64,000 nucleotides of DNA from UBA5314 sp964635975 (GCA_964635975.1 CAZWPO010000002.1:123000-186999), one strand, 5' to 3'. Counted from the stretch's first letter, positions 36,128 through 45,966 are shown. The notes: a model not told the origin generated them from the sequence alone. Numbers and translations are program-made.

Positions 36128-36412
36128 CTAGTCCAAACCCATCATGGCGCGGCGCTCAGCCCTTACTCTTTGTACTTCCGGTCTGATTACAGATTTGATA
36201 TTGACTCGATTCTCAAATACCTCTTCTGCAAGTTGTTTGAGCTCTATATCACCCTTGATGATCTTTCCCACCTTGATGCTTACACAGTAATCTGCCTGCA
36301 GGTAGAACACCCACTCCGCCAGGCAGTCCTTGCCTTCAATATTGACCTCTACGGCAGCGCTGGCCTTGTTGCGGTCAACCAGTCTGAAATTCTCAATCGT
36401 CTTAATTTCCAT
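36128..36412 (-). CDS. small hypothetical protein
   Basis: 94 residues; a mixed alpha/beta segment (SAAVEVNIEGKDCLAEWVFY) is followed by a basic C-terminal helix (RPEVQRVRAERRAMMG). AAGGAG precedes the ATG with good spacing, supporting translation. I do not recognise it, and there is no partner gene on the strand within 280 bp on either side. Confidence 0.55.
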   Translation of the reverse strand: MEIKTIENFRLVDRNKASAAVEVNIEGKDCLAEWVFYLQADYCVSIKVGKIIKGDIELKQLAEEVFENRVNIKSVIRPEVQRVRAERRAMMGLD

Positions 36413-36607
36413 CCCATACTCCTTAAAAACATTATTCAGTTAATTCCATACGCAGTCCAGTTTTCCTTCATGAATATTATGTATAATCAACAAGCTTTTG
36501 CATTTACCATCAAGTACTTTCCAAACTCCGTACCCCTATTGGCCTGCTGTTGACTTCGCGCCCGGATATCCTATACTGAAACAATAGCCTGAGGGAGGGA
36601 TATCGCA

Positions 36608-37516
36608 TTGCGCTTCCTGCCAGATCATGTAAAAGGCATTTTATTGGTATTGGCATCCGCCTTGATGTATGCCAGCCTGCCGATTTTGACCAAAGTGTCC
36701 TATTCCAGTAATTTACTCCCGATTCAAACTCTTTTTCTTCGCTACCTGTTGGCAGCGTTGATGCTGGCTCCTTATATACTATTAATAAATAAGGAAAAAA
36801 TTTCTTTCACTTCACCGCCGGTGCTGGCGCAGGGCTTTTTCATCGTATTGGGCTCATTCCTATATTTTACCGGATTAAATTATATGCCTGCCGGGCTTTT
36901 TTCTATAATCTTCTTTAGTTATCCGGTGTCAGTAGCTGCCCTGGATCTGATTATCGAAAAGCGTAAGCCCGATGTATCCCTGATAGCCGGCATTATTCTG
37001 GCCGTTTCAGGCATCGCCTTTATAGGTTGGGACAATCCGCTTCCTTATATATCAGGACCTGGAATGTTGCTCGCATTGTCGTCCAGCTTCTGTTATGCCT
37101 GTTTCACTTTCATCGGACACAAAAATATGTCAGATAACTCTGCCCTGCAGCTTATTTTTGTTTTTTGCCTGCTGGGAGCCGGTTTTCTGTTTGGGCTGTC
37201 ATTGATCCAGGGTACACTCCCTACCCGGCTGAGTTTTTTTCAATTGGGCATAATTTTTGCAATGGCCTTTTTTAACACCATTCTGGCTGTCTCATGGTTC
37301 CTGAAAGGGGTACACAAGATTGGCGCCTCGTGGGCTTCATTATTAAGCATTGCCGAACCGGTTATGACTCTTGTTTTAGCCTTCATGCTCCTGGGTGAAA
37401 TACGCATCCCTCGGGAATTGATTGGATCGGCGATGATCATAGTCAGCCTGCTGATGTCACTTTTTAAGGGTGCTGATAAAGGAAGCAGTCGAGTGGCGCA
37501 AATAATAAACGATTGA
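36608..37516 (+). CDS. EamA/DMT-superfamily transporter
   Basis: 302 residues with about ten membrane helices in two EamA repeats (LVLASALMYASLPILTKVSY and the second starting near MLLALSSSFCYACFTFIG). The C-terminal half ends with the typical PVMTLVLAFMLLGEIRIPRE segment. The family exports metabolites or amino acids by proton exchange; the substrate cannot be told. GGGAGGGATATCGC precedes an apparent TTG start in line with the first helix. Confidence 0.87.
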   Translation: MRFLPDHVKGILLVLASALMYASLPILTKVSYSSNLLPIQTLFLRYLLAALMLAPYILLINKEKISFTSPPVLAQGFFIVLGSFLYFTGLNYMPAGLFSIIFFSYPVSVAALDLIIEKRKPDVSLIAGIILAVSGIAFIGWDNPLPYISGPGMLLALSSSFCYACFTFIGHKNMSDNSALQLIFVFCLLGAGFLFGLSLIQGTLPTRLSFFQLGIIFAMAFFNTILAVSWFLKGVHKIGASWASLLSIAEPVMTLVLAFMLLGEIRIPRELIGSAMIIVSLLMSLFKGADKGSSRVAQIIND

Positions 37517-37544
37517 TGGGCAAGATAATCTCCTATAAAATGGT

Positions 37545-37580
37545 GCTGGAGGACCCTTAAAAAAATCCTCCAGCGATTTT
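37545..37580 (+). terminator. terminator after the EamA transporter
   Basis: GCTGGAGGA/TCCTCCAGC, 9 bp with an A-rich loop, followed by GATTTT. It lies 28 nt after the stop codon. The remaining stretch to 37987 is the leader of hppA, with no gene or known RNA element that I can support. Confidence 0.8.
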
Positions 37581-37987
37581 AGCTTTACATATTTTTACCG
37601 TCAAGTCAAGGTTTGTAGCGATATTTCAAGATTATTTCCCTATCAGCTTGATAACTTGCTTTATTTGGGTTCGTCTTTATTAATCACGCCAGATATGCCA
37701 CCCCTCGGGGTTTTGCATTACTAGCTCCACTAGTCTAATATCTTCTTATGACCTTATTTTCACATCTTTGCTGATCTGGTGTGAATTTAACCGCATGTTT
37801 GTGAATGAGGATGAGATGTCTGCATTGCAAATACGGGCTATAGGGTTGTTTTTGTCTGTGGATTTATACATGGATGGTATAAGGAGGGGATAAAACGTTA
37901 ATAATTAATCCTGTTTATATCTGTTTAGTTTGGAGATTATCTCCTCATACCGGCGGACAACAAACAAAGAAAGAAGGTAGATAGACG

Positions 37988-40438
37988 GTGACATTTATTT
38001 CGAAGAACAATGTTGTGAAAACAGCACTGGGAGGACTGCTTAGCCTGCCCATCATGATGTTTTCTCCAGCCCTGGCCATGGCCAGTGAGGCTAATCTAAT
38101 TATTCCCAATCTCACCGCTCAGCAGAATAGTTTTCTTACTTATGGCATCATAGTATGTGTTTTGGGAATGCTCTTTGGTGTATACCAGTTCACCAAAGTC
38201 AAGAAGTTGGAAGCTCACCAGTCCATGCTAGATGTGGCAAACATTATTTACGAAACCTGTAAAACCTACCTGCTTCAGCAGGGTAAATTGCTGGCTATAT
38301 TATTTGCATTTATCGGATTCTGCATCGCCTTCTATTTCGGTTTCCTGCAGGATATGCACACGGGCGGCGTGCTGTTAATCCTGGCTTGGACCGTAATTGG
38401 TATTCTGGGTTCTTATTCAGTAGCCTGGTACGGCATCCGCATGAATACTCTCGCCAACAGCCGCACCGCCTTTGTTTCACTTGAAACCAAACCACTCAAG
38501 CTTTTAAACATAGCTCTGGATGCAGGAATGAGCATCGGTGTACTTCTGGTTTGCGTAGAATTGATCATGATGTTGATCATTCTGCTCTGGGTTCCCAGAG
38601 ACCTGGCTGGAGCCAGCTTTATTGGATTCGCAGTCGGTGAATCACTGGGCGCCAGCGCTCTGCGTATCGCCGGCGGCATATTCACGAAGATCGCCGATAT
38701 CGGATCCGACCTGATGAAAATCGTCTTCGGAATAAAAGAAGATGATCCCCGCAACCCCGGTGTAATAGCTGACTGCACCGGTGACAATGCCGGCGACAGC
38801 GTTGGACCTACCGCTGATGGTTTCGAAACCTACGGCGTAACCGGCGTTGCCCTGGTTACTTTTATAGTCCTCGCTGTGCAGCCTGCCCTAACCGGTATCC
38901 TCTTAACCTGGATTTTCGTAATGCGCGTTCTCATGATAATCACGTCAATTGCTTCCTTTTACATTAATAGAGCTTTCAGCTCAGCTCGCTTTGGCGATAA
39001 GGATGATTTTGACTTCGAACAGCCCCTGACCAGCTTGGTATGGATCACTTCCCTGCTGTCTATCGTAGTTACTTATGCAGTTTCTTACTACATGCTTGGG
39101 CCTGGCTCTGGTGTACCTGAACAGCTGTCGAAGCTCTGGATGGTCCTGGCTACTATTATCAGCGTAGGGACTCTAGGTGCTGCTCTTATTCCTGAGTTCA
39201 CCAAAATCTTTACCAGTCCGAACTCCTTACATGTAGCTGAAGTTGTTAAAGCATCCCGTGAAGGCGGACCTTCCCTAAACATACTTTCCGGCCTGGTAGC
39301 AGGCAACTTCAGTGCCTTCTGGATCGGTATGGTCTTCTTCGGCTTGATGTTCATTGCCTATGTGGCCAGCGGTTACGGCCTCAGCGCTATTATGATCTAT
39401 CCCTCTATCTTCGCTTTCGGCCTGGTTGCCTTCGGTATGCTGGGCATGGGACCGGTTACTATTGCAGTTGACAGCTACGGTCCTGTCACTGACAATGCCC
39501 AGTCTATTTATGAGCTGTCCTTGATCGAAGAAATCCCCAATGTCGATAAGGAAATATACAAAAAGTTCGGATTCCAGCCGGATTTCGAAAAAGCCAAGCA
39601 CTACCTGGAAGCCAATGACGGTGCTGGCAACACCTTTAAAGCAACCGCCAAACCGGTGCTTATTGGTACTGCTGTTGTAGGCGCAACAACCATGATCTTT
39701 TCCTTGATCCTGGTTATCCAGGGTACACTGGGAGTAAAGCCGGAGGAAATTCTAACCTTACTTAATCCCTATACCATATTTGGTCTACTGGCTGGCGGCT
39801 CGGTTATTTACTGGTTTACCGGCGCTTCCACCCAGGCGGTAACGACCGGCGCATATCGTGCGGTTGAGTATATTAAGAAGAACATCCAATTGGACGAAAG
39901 CGCGAATCAGAAGGCTTCAATTGAGAAGTCTAAAGAAGTCGTAAAAATTTGCACCCAGTATGCTCAACAAGGTATGTTCAACATATTCATAGCCATCTTT
40001 TCCTTTACCCTGGCCTTCTCCTGCCTGGCTGCTCCCCGAGCTGGTGCTGGAGGTGAGGCATCTGTATCCTTGTTTGTTTCCTACCTGATTTCCATTGCGG
40101 TATTTGGTTTGTTCCAGGCTGTATTTATGGCCAATGCCGGAGGTTGCTGGGACAATGCTAAAAAGGTAGTCGAAGTTGATCTACAAGAAAAAGGTACTCC
40201 CCTGCACGAAGCAACGGTTGTTGGTGATACGGTAGGCGACCCCTTTAAAGACACTTCATCAGTAGCTATGAATCCGATCATCAAGTTTACTACCCTGTTC
40301 GGATTGCTGGCCATGGAAATCGCTATTTCGGCAGCTTTTAGAGAGATCGCTCCGACAGTGGGCATCGTCTTCCTGGTTATAGCATTATTCTTTGTATGGC
40401 GTTCTTTCTATGGTATGAGAATCCCCACGGATAAATAG
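37988..40438 (+). CDS. hppA: membrane-bound ion-pumping pyrophosphatase
   Basis: 816 residues with about 16 membrane helices. The active-site segments are DDPRNPGVIADCTGDNAGD (Asp-rich, substrate-Mg binding), DNAQSIYE and the C-terminal GGCWDNAKKV and GDTVGDPFKDTSSVAMNP. GNTFKATAK carries Lys at the position that distinguishes K+-independent enzymes (Ala in K+-dependent ones), so this is probably a K+-independent H+ pump. It hydrolyses PPi, for example from fatty-acid activation or tRNA charging, and adds to the membrane potential, a known energy-saving trait of syntrophs. GTG start. Confidence 0.95.
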   Translation: MTFISKNNVVKTALGGLLSLPIMMFSPALAMASEANLIIPNLTAQQNSFLTYGIIVCVLGMLFGVYQFTKVKKLEAHQSMLDVANIIYETCKTYLLQQGKLLAILFAFIGFCIAFYFGFLQDMHTGGVLLILAWTVIGILGSYSVAWYGIRMNTLANSRTAFVSLETKPLKLLNIALDAGMSIGVLLVCVELIMMLIILLWVPRDLAGASFIGFAVGESLGASALRIAGGIFTKIADIGSDLMKIVFGIKEDDPRNPGVIADCTGDNAGDSVGPTADGFETYGVTGVALVTFIVLAVQPALTGILLTWIFVMRVLMIITSIASFYINRAFSSARFGDKDDFDFEQPLTSLVWITSLLSIVVTYAVSYYMLGPGSGVPEQLSKLWMVLATIISVGTLGAALIPEFTKIFTSPNSLHVAEVVKASREGGPSLNILSGLVAGNFSAFWIGMVFFGLMFIAYVASGYGLSAIMIYPSIFAFGLVAFGMLGMGPVTIAVDSYGPVTDNAQSIYELSLIEEIPNVDKEIYKKFGFQPDFEKAKHYLEANDGAGNTFKATAKPVLIGTAVVGATTMIFSLILVIQGTLGVKPEEILTLLNPYTIFGLLAGGSVIYWFTGASTQAVTTGAYRAVEYIKKNIQLDESANQKASIEKSKEVVKICTQYAQQGMFNIFIAIFSFTLAFSCLAAPRAGAGGEASVSLFVSYLISIAVFGLFQAVFMANAGGCWDNAKKVVEVDLQEKGTPLHEATVVGDTVGDPFKDTSSVAMNPIIKFTTLFGLLAMEIAISAAFREIAPTVGIVFLVIALFFVWRSFYGMRIPTDK

Positions 40439-40458
40439 TTAGAATAGGTTTCAACAAT

Positions 40459-40492
40459 AGCCTTCCGGTTTATTTGCCGGGAGGCTTTTTTT
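40459..40492 (+). terminator. terminator after hppA
   Basis: GCCTTCCGG/CCGGGAGGC hairpin with an AT-rich loop followed by T7, 20 nt past the hppA stop codon. Confidence 0.9.
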
Positions 40493-40587
40493 CTATTTGA
40501 TATTCCTTACAGAATTTATACAATTCTCTCATCATTGCTCCCCAGCTGATTTCTATACTGGTTTTAAATAAAGAAAAGGAGACGATA

Positions 40588-41130
40588 GTGATGAAGAGAA
40601 TTAAGAGAGTGCTGAGTTTTTTGCTGACGGCCGCGTTTCTGCTAAGCGCATCGGGTATAGCCATGGCTGCCCCCAGCAGCGACGAGTTTGGTATAATTGC
40701 GTCAGCTGAGGAGATGGCTGCCAATCCAGGCGCCAAAGCCAAGGTAATGGATACGATGAAAGAATTTGAAGATGAACTGCACCAGCTAGCTGCTCTGGAA
40801 ATGGCAGCCCTTGATTTAAGGCAGCAGGAAATCGAGAAAAGGGACCAGATCATGAGCCTGACTATTGATACCTGGGATGCGCAAGATAAGGAAGCACTAC
40901 AGGAAGCTAGAGCCCTGCAGAAGACTATTAAGCCGATCAATGAAGAAGTCCAGGCCTTGAGGAAGGATATTGCCCAGGAGCGCAAAGCTTTCCGTCAGGA
41001 TTGTAAAAACGGCAAGCTTGATGATGCCCAGGCCCATATCGACCAGGTGCTTGAGTTGTCAAGTGATCTTAACGGAAAACTGGAGAGCAAGATCGCAATC
41101 TTCGATGAAATAATTAACACCTTATCGTAA
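40588..41130 (+). CDS. exported helical protein upstream of a two-component system
   Basis: 180 residues: a clear signal peptide (positively charged start, hydrophobic LLTAAFLLSASGIAMAA, cleavage after AMA about residue 26) and a mature part almost wholly alpha-helical with coiled-coil character (LEMAALDLRQQEIEKRDQIM onward). This suggests a periplasm-like stress or adaptor protein similar in shape, not sequence, to Spy/CpxP. GGAGA precedes the ATG. A terminator follows (41138-41164). Its place next to a response regulator and kinase gene hints that it is sensed by or regulated through them. Confidence 0.7.
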   Translation: MMKRIKRVLSFLLTAAFLLSASGIAMAAPSSDEFGIIASAEEMAANPGAKAKVMDTMKEFEDELHQLAALEMAALDLRQQEIEKRDQIMSLTIDTWDAQDKEALQEARALQKTIKPINEEVQALRKDIAQERKAFRQDCKNGKLDDAQAHIDQVLELSSDLNGKLESKIAIFDEIINTLS

Positions 41131-41137
41131 TCAGCAC

Positions 41138-41175
41138 GAGGTGGTGGCTAAATCCCACCACCTCTTCCTTCTTAT
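41138..41175 (+). terminator. terminator after the exported helical protein gene
   Basis: GAGGTGGTGG/CCACCACCTC, a near-perfect 10-bp stem with loop CTAAATC, followed by TTCCTTCTT. Confidence 0.85.
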
Positions 41176-41204
41176 GTTAAAATCGAAACAAGGGGTTCGC
41201 AATC

Positions 41205-41888
41205 ATGAAGCATATTGTGGTGGTTGAGGATGAAAGAAACATCCGGGAATTGATCAATCTTTATCTGCAGAAAGAGGGTTTTCACGTCAGCCTGCTGGAA
41301 GACGGCCTCAATCTTCTCTCCTGGATTGAAAGCCACAGACCCGATCTCATCATACTCGACATCATGCTGCCTGGTCCTGACGGGCTGGATCTATGCCGGT
41401 CTATCAGGCGCAGGGTGGATACACCTATTATTTTTGTCTCGGCACGAGATGAAGAAATGGACCGAATTATCGGGTTGTAACTGGGTGCGGACGACTACTT
41501 AACCAAACCTTTCAGCCCTCGGGAGATGGTAGTTCGCGTAAAAAATATATTCCGGCGCCTGGAGAAATTGTCGCACCCCGAAAAAGAAGGACTGCTCATA
41601 CAAGACCTTTGCCTCGATACTGCTCGGCGCACCCTTTTCCTGGGTGACCAGGAGATCCATCTAACGACTCGAGAATATGAGCTTTTCTCATTTTTAGCCA
41701 GCAACCGCAACATCTCTTTTAATCGCGAACAGTTGGTAGAAAAGGTCTGGGGATACGATTACCTTGGTGAAAGCCGCATCATCGATGATCTGGTAAAAAG
41801 ATTGAGAAAAAAGATCCAGGAAGCTGGTTCTATAGTTGAAATCACTACAGTCTGGGGCTTTGGATATAGATTGGATGATGGAAATTGA
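41205..41888 (+). pseudogene. OmpR-family response regulator interrupted by a nonsense codon
   Basis: Reading through one codon gives a complete OmpR/PhoB regulator of 227 residues: receiver domain with the phosphoacceptor Asp in PDLIILDIMLPGPDG, and a winged-helix DNA-binding domain (LTTREYELFSFLASN ... IDDLVKRLRKKI). Codon 92 (41478-41480) is TAA where the family has Glu (GLELGADDY), a single G-to-T change from GAA. The frame is otherwise open. Either the regulator is inactive, or translation resumes at the ATG at 41526, or the base is an assembly error. UAA is not a known selenocysteine codon. It partly overlaps the start of the kinase gene. Confidence 0.85.
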
Positions 41889-43216
41889 AGATCAAAAACA
41901 AGCTCGTATTATGTTTCTTAACTCTTTTAATCCTTAGCTTCGTTCTCAGCGCTATATCTTTAAGATATATCCTGTACTACTATTCAGTGCAGGAGACCCG
42001 AGAAGAGATTAAAAAAGAAGCCAGCCTTGTCGCAGACTCGCTAGCCAATGCGCAGATTGATTCCAGCCAACTGGGAGCTAAGATCCAGGCATTGAAAACC
42101 TTAAAACAGGCCGGTCAATTTCTTGATACACATATTTTAATCCTCGACAAAAATGATAAACCCGTATACACCAATACCGATCAGACCACCCGCCAGGAAA
42201 TTCTGCGCAGCTATCGTCAAAAAGCTCGTTTAAATGATCAATACATTATCGAACGCTTTCCTATAAACAATGGCTCCGAGAATATCGGCACGGTAATTGT
42301 TGCAGCCGAATCTGCCGATATATCTGCCATCTATCCGCGTCTCTACCGCAGTCAGATAGTTAGTTTCCTGCTGGCAGGACTTATTGCCATTATTATCGCT
42401 TCCCTGCTGTCCGCACATTTTACCAGGGGTATTGATCTACTAATAAGAAACATGCATTCATTTTCTGTTCATAGTCCTTACAAGAGTGCCAGTCTCAAGA
42501 CTGGTGACGAGCTCGAAGATCTTTCCAACTGCTTCGACGAGCTGGCCGCCCGAATTACCGATTATGACGAACGGCAGAAGCTTTTTATGCAGAATACCTC
42601 CCATGAACTTAAAACGCCTTTGATGTCTATTCAGGGTTATGCAGAGGCCATCCGCGACGGTATGGTCCAGAAAGAAGCGGTGGACAAGAGCCTTGAGGTA
42701 ATTATTGCAGAAAGTCAGCGTTTGAAAAAAACCGTTGATGAGTTTATCTATCTGAGCAAACTGGAGACTCCGGGTGATATATACCGGATTCGAGAGGTTG
42801 CAGCCGCCGAAGTAGTATACAATGTTTTCAATAAACTAAGAGCAGCAGCAGATTTGAGGTCTATAAAGCTTTCCAGCAGCGTGGATGAAAACACGGTTAT
42901 TTCGGTAGACCAGGACAAAATCGAAAAAGCTCTGTACAATATCGTCGATAATTCAGTTCGCTACGCAGCCAGTTCAGTTGATGTTAATATCACTGCAAAA
43001 AATGACCAAATAAACATTATCATTTCAGACGATGGCCCTGGATTCTCTCCCGGCGAAGAACTCCGCGTTTTTGACCGCTTCTATAAAGGAAGTAATGGAG
43101 GCAGCGGTATCGGTCTATCGATAAGCCGGGCTGTTATAGAAGGTCATGGAGGGTCCATTGGCGCTAACGGTATCGAAGGCGGCGGAGCTCAATTTATAAT
43201 CAGTCTTCCCGCATAA
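41885..43216 (+). CDS. sensor histidine kinase
   Basis: 443 residues: two membrane helices (about 8-30 and 160-180) flank an extracellular sensor, followed by HAMP, a HisKA dimerisation domain with the phosphoacceptor His in NTSHELKTPLMSIQGYA, and an HATPase_c domain with N-box (NIVDNSVRYAA), G1 (ISDDGPGFSP) and G2 (GGSGIGLSISRAVIEGHGG). A TTG start overlaps the stop of the regulator gene, so the two are translationally coupled. The kinase is intact even though its partner carries a nonsense codon. Confidence 0.92.
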   Translation: MKIKNKLVLCFLTLLILSFVLSAISLRYILYYYSVQETREEIKKEASLVADSLANAQIDSSQLGAKIQALKTLKQAGQFLDTHILILDKNDKPVYTNTDQTTRQEILRSYRQKARLNDQYIIERFPINNGSENIGTVIVAAESADISAIYPRLYRSQIVSFLLAGLIAIIIASLLSAHFTRGIDLLIRNMHSFSVHSPYKSASLKTGDELEDLSNCFDELAARITDYDERQKLFMQNTSHELKTPLMSIQGYAEAIRDGMVQKEAVDKSLEVIIAESQRLKKTVDEFIYLSKLETPGDIYRIREVAAAEVVYNVFNKLRAAADLRSIKLSSSVDENTVISVDQDKIEKALYNIVDNSVRYAASSVDVNITAKNDQINIIISDDGPGFSPGEELRVFDRFYKGSNGGSGIGLSISRAVIEGHGGSIGANGIEGGGAQFIISLPA

Positions 43217-43230
43217 AGGCCAAGCATCGC

Positions 43231-44613
43231 TTAGCTCTGCGTGTCAGGCAGGTTCATATAAAAGATGCTTCCCCGGCCTGGCATGCTTTCCGCCCAGATC
43301 TTCCCCCCATGAGCTTCTACGAAAGTCCTTGCAATAGCCAGGCCCAGACCCATTCCCCCCAGACTGCGCGTACGAGCATCACCCTTGCGATAGAATCGCT
43401 CAAAAATCAATGGTATCTGCTCCGGAGAAATACCCTCACCCTGATCGCTTATTGACACCTGGACTACGCCATCGCCCCGCTTTACCTCAAGTCCGATGAT
43501 ACCTCCTGCAGGGCTGTGTTTTAGGGCGTTTGACAATAGGTTTAGCATGACCTGTACGATACGGTCAGTATCTATGCTTATTCCCGGCAGCCCGGGCTCA
43601 ATTTTTAGATCAAGAACCATACCCCGCTCATTTATTTCCATAAAAACCGGCTGAAGTTTTTCAATCAAAGCGTCAAAATCAATCTCCGATTTATGCAGAA
43701 TAAGGTTTCCCGTTTCAGCCAGGGCTAAGGTTTCCATATCTTTAACCAGCTTGCTCATGCGGATGATCTCATCATTTAAAGAAGCTACCACAGCTTGATC
43801 TATCTCACCTTCCTGCCTCTGCAACGCTTCCAGGTTTGCTCGCAGAATAGTCAACGGGGTTCTTAATTCATGGGCTATATCGGCCGTGAAATTTTTTCTC
43901 ATGGTATCGGTTCTTTTCAAGGATTCAGCCATCTTGTTAAAATCCCTGGCCAACTTAAAAAGCTCTCCATCACCCTGTTCAGGTACCCGTACATCAAGAT
44001 CACCTTCAGCCAGGCGGTGGGTCGCCAGGGATAGATTATGCAGCGGTCTGACTATTGGCCGCGCCAATACCAGTCCAAAGAATAAAGCCGCCAGAGCGGC
44101 GAGCAAGCCAATTGTTATCGAATAAAGGGTTAGAGAACTGAGGAAATCATTCTCCAGGCTGCCCAGACCCCATACGTCTTCCCTTTTACCGACCACCGTT
44201 CCCACTGTCTGCCCCTCAACCAGGACTGGAACACCGGTGGATATTTGATCAGGAGTTAATTGAAGCCCCAATGCCGAACCAGCAGCATCCCAGATCACCC
44301 TGCCATCGTTATCCACCAGCAGGATCTGGTTGCCGCTACCGCTGCCGCCTCCTCCCATCCTGCCATAACCTTTGCCATGCTGAGCCGTAGTGAACTCCTG
44401 CTGGAGACCAGCAAACCCGCCATGCTCCTGGAAATATGAAGAGAATATAAGCGCATAATTCTGGGCCTGTTGTGAGCCGCTCTTAAGCACATACTCGGCA
44501 AAAAGCTCCCTGCCTGCATATACTCCGGCCAGAGCCGTTGCCAGCGTAGAGAGCAAAGCCACCATTACTAAAACCACCGCAAACCTGCGTTCTAAACTGG
44601 CAGTTTTCATCAT
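43231..44613 (-). CDS. sensor histidine kinase of a second two-component system
   Basis: 460 residues: membrane helices near 13-35 and 160-185, an extracellular region rich in Gly (KGYGRMGGGGSGSG), then HAMP, HisKA with the His in FTADIAHELRTPLTILRANL, and HATPase_c with N-box NLLSNALKHSP and G2 GMGLGLAIARTFVEAHGGK. BaeS/PhoR-like. Its ATG overlaps the TGA of the response-regulator gene (44610-44613), so the two form a coupled pair. It converges with the first system, their stops lying 14 bp apart. Confidence 0.93.
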   Translation of the reverse strand: MMKTASLERRFAVVLVMVALLSTLATALAGVYAGRELFAEYVLKSGSQQAQNYALIFSSYFQEHGGFAGLQQEFTTAQHGKGYGRMGGGGSGSGNQILLVDNDGRVIWDAAGSALGLQLTPDQISTGVPVLVEGQTVGTVVGKREDVWGLGSLENDFLSSLTLYSITIGLLAALAALFFGLVLARPIVRPLHNLSLATHRLAEGDLDVRVPEQGDGELFKLARDFNKMAESLKRTDTMRKNFTADIAHELRTPLTILRANLEALQRQEGEIDQAVVASLNDEIIRMSKLVKDMETLALAETGNLILHKSEIDFDALIEKLQPVFMEINERGMVLDLKIEPGLPGISIDTDRIVQVMLNLLSNALKHSPAGGIIGLEVKRGDGVVQVSISDQGEGISPEQIPLIFERFYRKGDARTRSLGGMGLGLAIARTFVEAHGGKIWAESMPGRGSIFYMNLPDTQS

Positions 44614-45305
44614 GGCAGATCCCTCTTTTCAATATATTTATATCCCACTCCGTAAACCGACCTGATTAATGAATCCTCATCACCCAGATCTATCTTTCTG
44701 CGGATATTGCTGATATGAGTATCGATAGTGCGTTCATATCCTTCATATGCATCCCCAAAAACGTATTCTAGTATCTGCAGCCTGCTGAAAACCTGATTGG
44801 GATGAGTCATTAGCAGATGAAGTATTTTGAGTTCTGTGGGAGTTAAGTCCAGTGAGTTCCCGTTTATCCAACCCTCATATTGAGCGATATCAATAGTAAT
44901 CGGCCCAGCGTTTACCAACTGGTTTAACCTCTGGTTTGATCTGTCTATTCTTCTAAGAATGGCCTTGACCCGGGCAGCTAATTCTCGGGGGCTGAAAGGC
45001 TTGGTTATGTAGTCGTCTGCCCCCAATTCCAAACCCAGCAGTTTGTCAATTTCCTCACCCCGTGCAGTCAACATGATTATAGGTATATCGGAATGCTTGC
45101 GGATTTGCTTGCATACTTCCAACCCGTTCATCTCCGGCATCATTAAATCTAAAATAAGCAGGCTGAAATCACCTCTTTTTACTAATTCAGATATTTTGCT
45201 GGAGTCGCTCTGGATACTTACATCGTAACCTTCATTTATAAGCAGGTCTTTTAGGGAACTTAATATCTTCTCTTCATCATCTACAACCAGTATGCGATTG
45301 GCCAT
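44610..45305 (-). CDS. OmpR-family response regulator
   Basis: 231 residues: receiver with the phosphoacceptor Asp in FSLLILDLMMPEMNG and the conserved Lys in DDYITKPFSPREL, and a winged-helix domain (LTPTELKILHLLMTHPNQV, VYGVGYKYI). It is intact and pairs with the kinase downstream. The segment GLELGADDYITKP shows what the disrupted paralogue at 41205 should contain. The exported protein gene at 45415-45966 lies just upstream in the same orientation and may be in the same regulon. Confidence 0.95.
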   Translation of the reverse strand: MANRILVVDDEEKILSSLKDLLINEGYDVSIQSDSSKISELVKRGDFSLLILDLMMPEMNGLEVCKQIRKHSDIPIIMLTARGEEIDKLLGLELGADDYITKPFSPRELAARVKAILRRIDRSNQRLNQLVNAGPITIDIAQYEGWINGNSLDLTPTELKILHLLMTHPNQVFSRLQILEYVFGDAYEGYERTIDTHISNIRRKIDLGDEDSLIRSVYGVGYKYIEKRDLP

Positions 45306-45376
45306 AATATCACCTCTAAGACGACTATATATATTAAATAAATTATATACTTTATTATTGTCTGGAAAGAAATAAA

Positions 45377-45403
45377 GGAGCTATCAAATGATGACAGCTC
45401 CTC
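45377..45403 (-). terminator. terminator after the Gly/Asn-rich exported protein gene
   Basis: Ten-base-pair stem GGAGCTGTCA/TGATAGCTCC including one G-U pair, followed by TTTATTTC on the minus strand, 12 nt after the stop codon. Confidence 0.85.
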
Positions 45404-45414
45404 AATTCTCAGAA

Positions 45415-45966
45415 TTACCGCTGGCAGTAGACTCCACAACCGTTTCCGCTGCCGTTACAGCTGGCAGTTCCTTTGCCCTGGCCCGGTCCATTTCTTAAGC
45501 CCTGGCCTTTTCCATTAGCATTAGCATTAGCATTTGAATTTCCTTTACCATTGCCATTGGGGCCGACTTCAGTTCTGGACAGATTTTTCTCTATGTTCTC
45601 CTCCATCTCCTGAACACACTGGTTGTACTGCTCCTCAGAAATCTTATTGTCTTTTAGAGCCTGTTCCAGATTCGCCTGCCTCTTGGCGAGAACTGATTCA
45701 ACCAGTTGGTCCTTATCAAAACCTTTTTCTGCAGCAATATCCAGCAGGGATTTGCCGGCCTGCCGTTCGCTTGCCAGGTCAGCGCGCGATAGCTCCAAGA
45801 CATCGCTTACAATACCAACCAGGCTGTTTCCATTCCTTCCCATTTCTTTGCCGTTTCCAACTCCATTCCCAGCAGCAAAGGCTGGAACGGTTCCAGTAAG
45901 CAGCAATCCGCCTACCAGAAGAATTGCCAGAGCAGCAACGATCCTTCCACCATTTTTCTTAAACAT
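45415..45966 (-). CDS. exported Gly/Asn-rich small protein with DUF2680-like helices
   Basis: 183 residues: signal peptide (LLVGGLLLTGTVPAFAAG), a helical pair (LVGIVSDVLELSRADLASER, KNKISEEQYN-like text DNKISEEQYNQCVQEME) resembling the DUF2680-type repeats of Clostridia, and a low-complexity tail of N, G and K with a final CGVYC. The ATG at 45966 follows GGAGGTGATCTCA; the frame open to 45975 begins with a GTG inside that site. Located upstream of the second two-component system. Function is unknown; cell-surface or envelope role is inferred. Confidence 0.7.
   Translation of the reverse strand: MFKKNGGRIVAALAILLVGGLLLTGTVPAFAAGNGVGNGKEMGRNGNSLVGIVSDVLELSRADLASERQAGKSLLDIAAEKGFDKDQLVESVLAKRQANLEQALKDNKISEEQYNQCVQEMEENIEKNLSRTEVGPNGNGKGNSNANANANGKGQGLRNGPGQGKGTASCNGSGNGCGVYCQR

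Noticed and set aside
41478..41480. TAA read as a special amino acid in the response regulator
   Set aside because: Selenocysteine uses UGA and pyrrolysine UAG; the family residue is Glu, so a point mutation or an error is the simple explanation.
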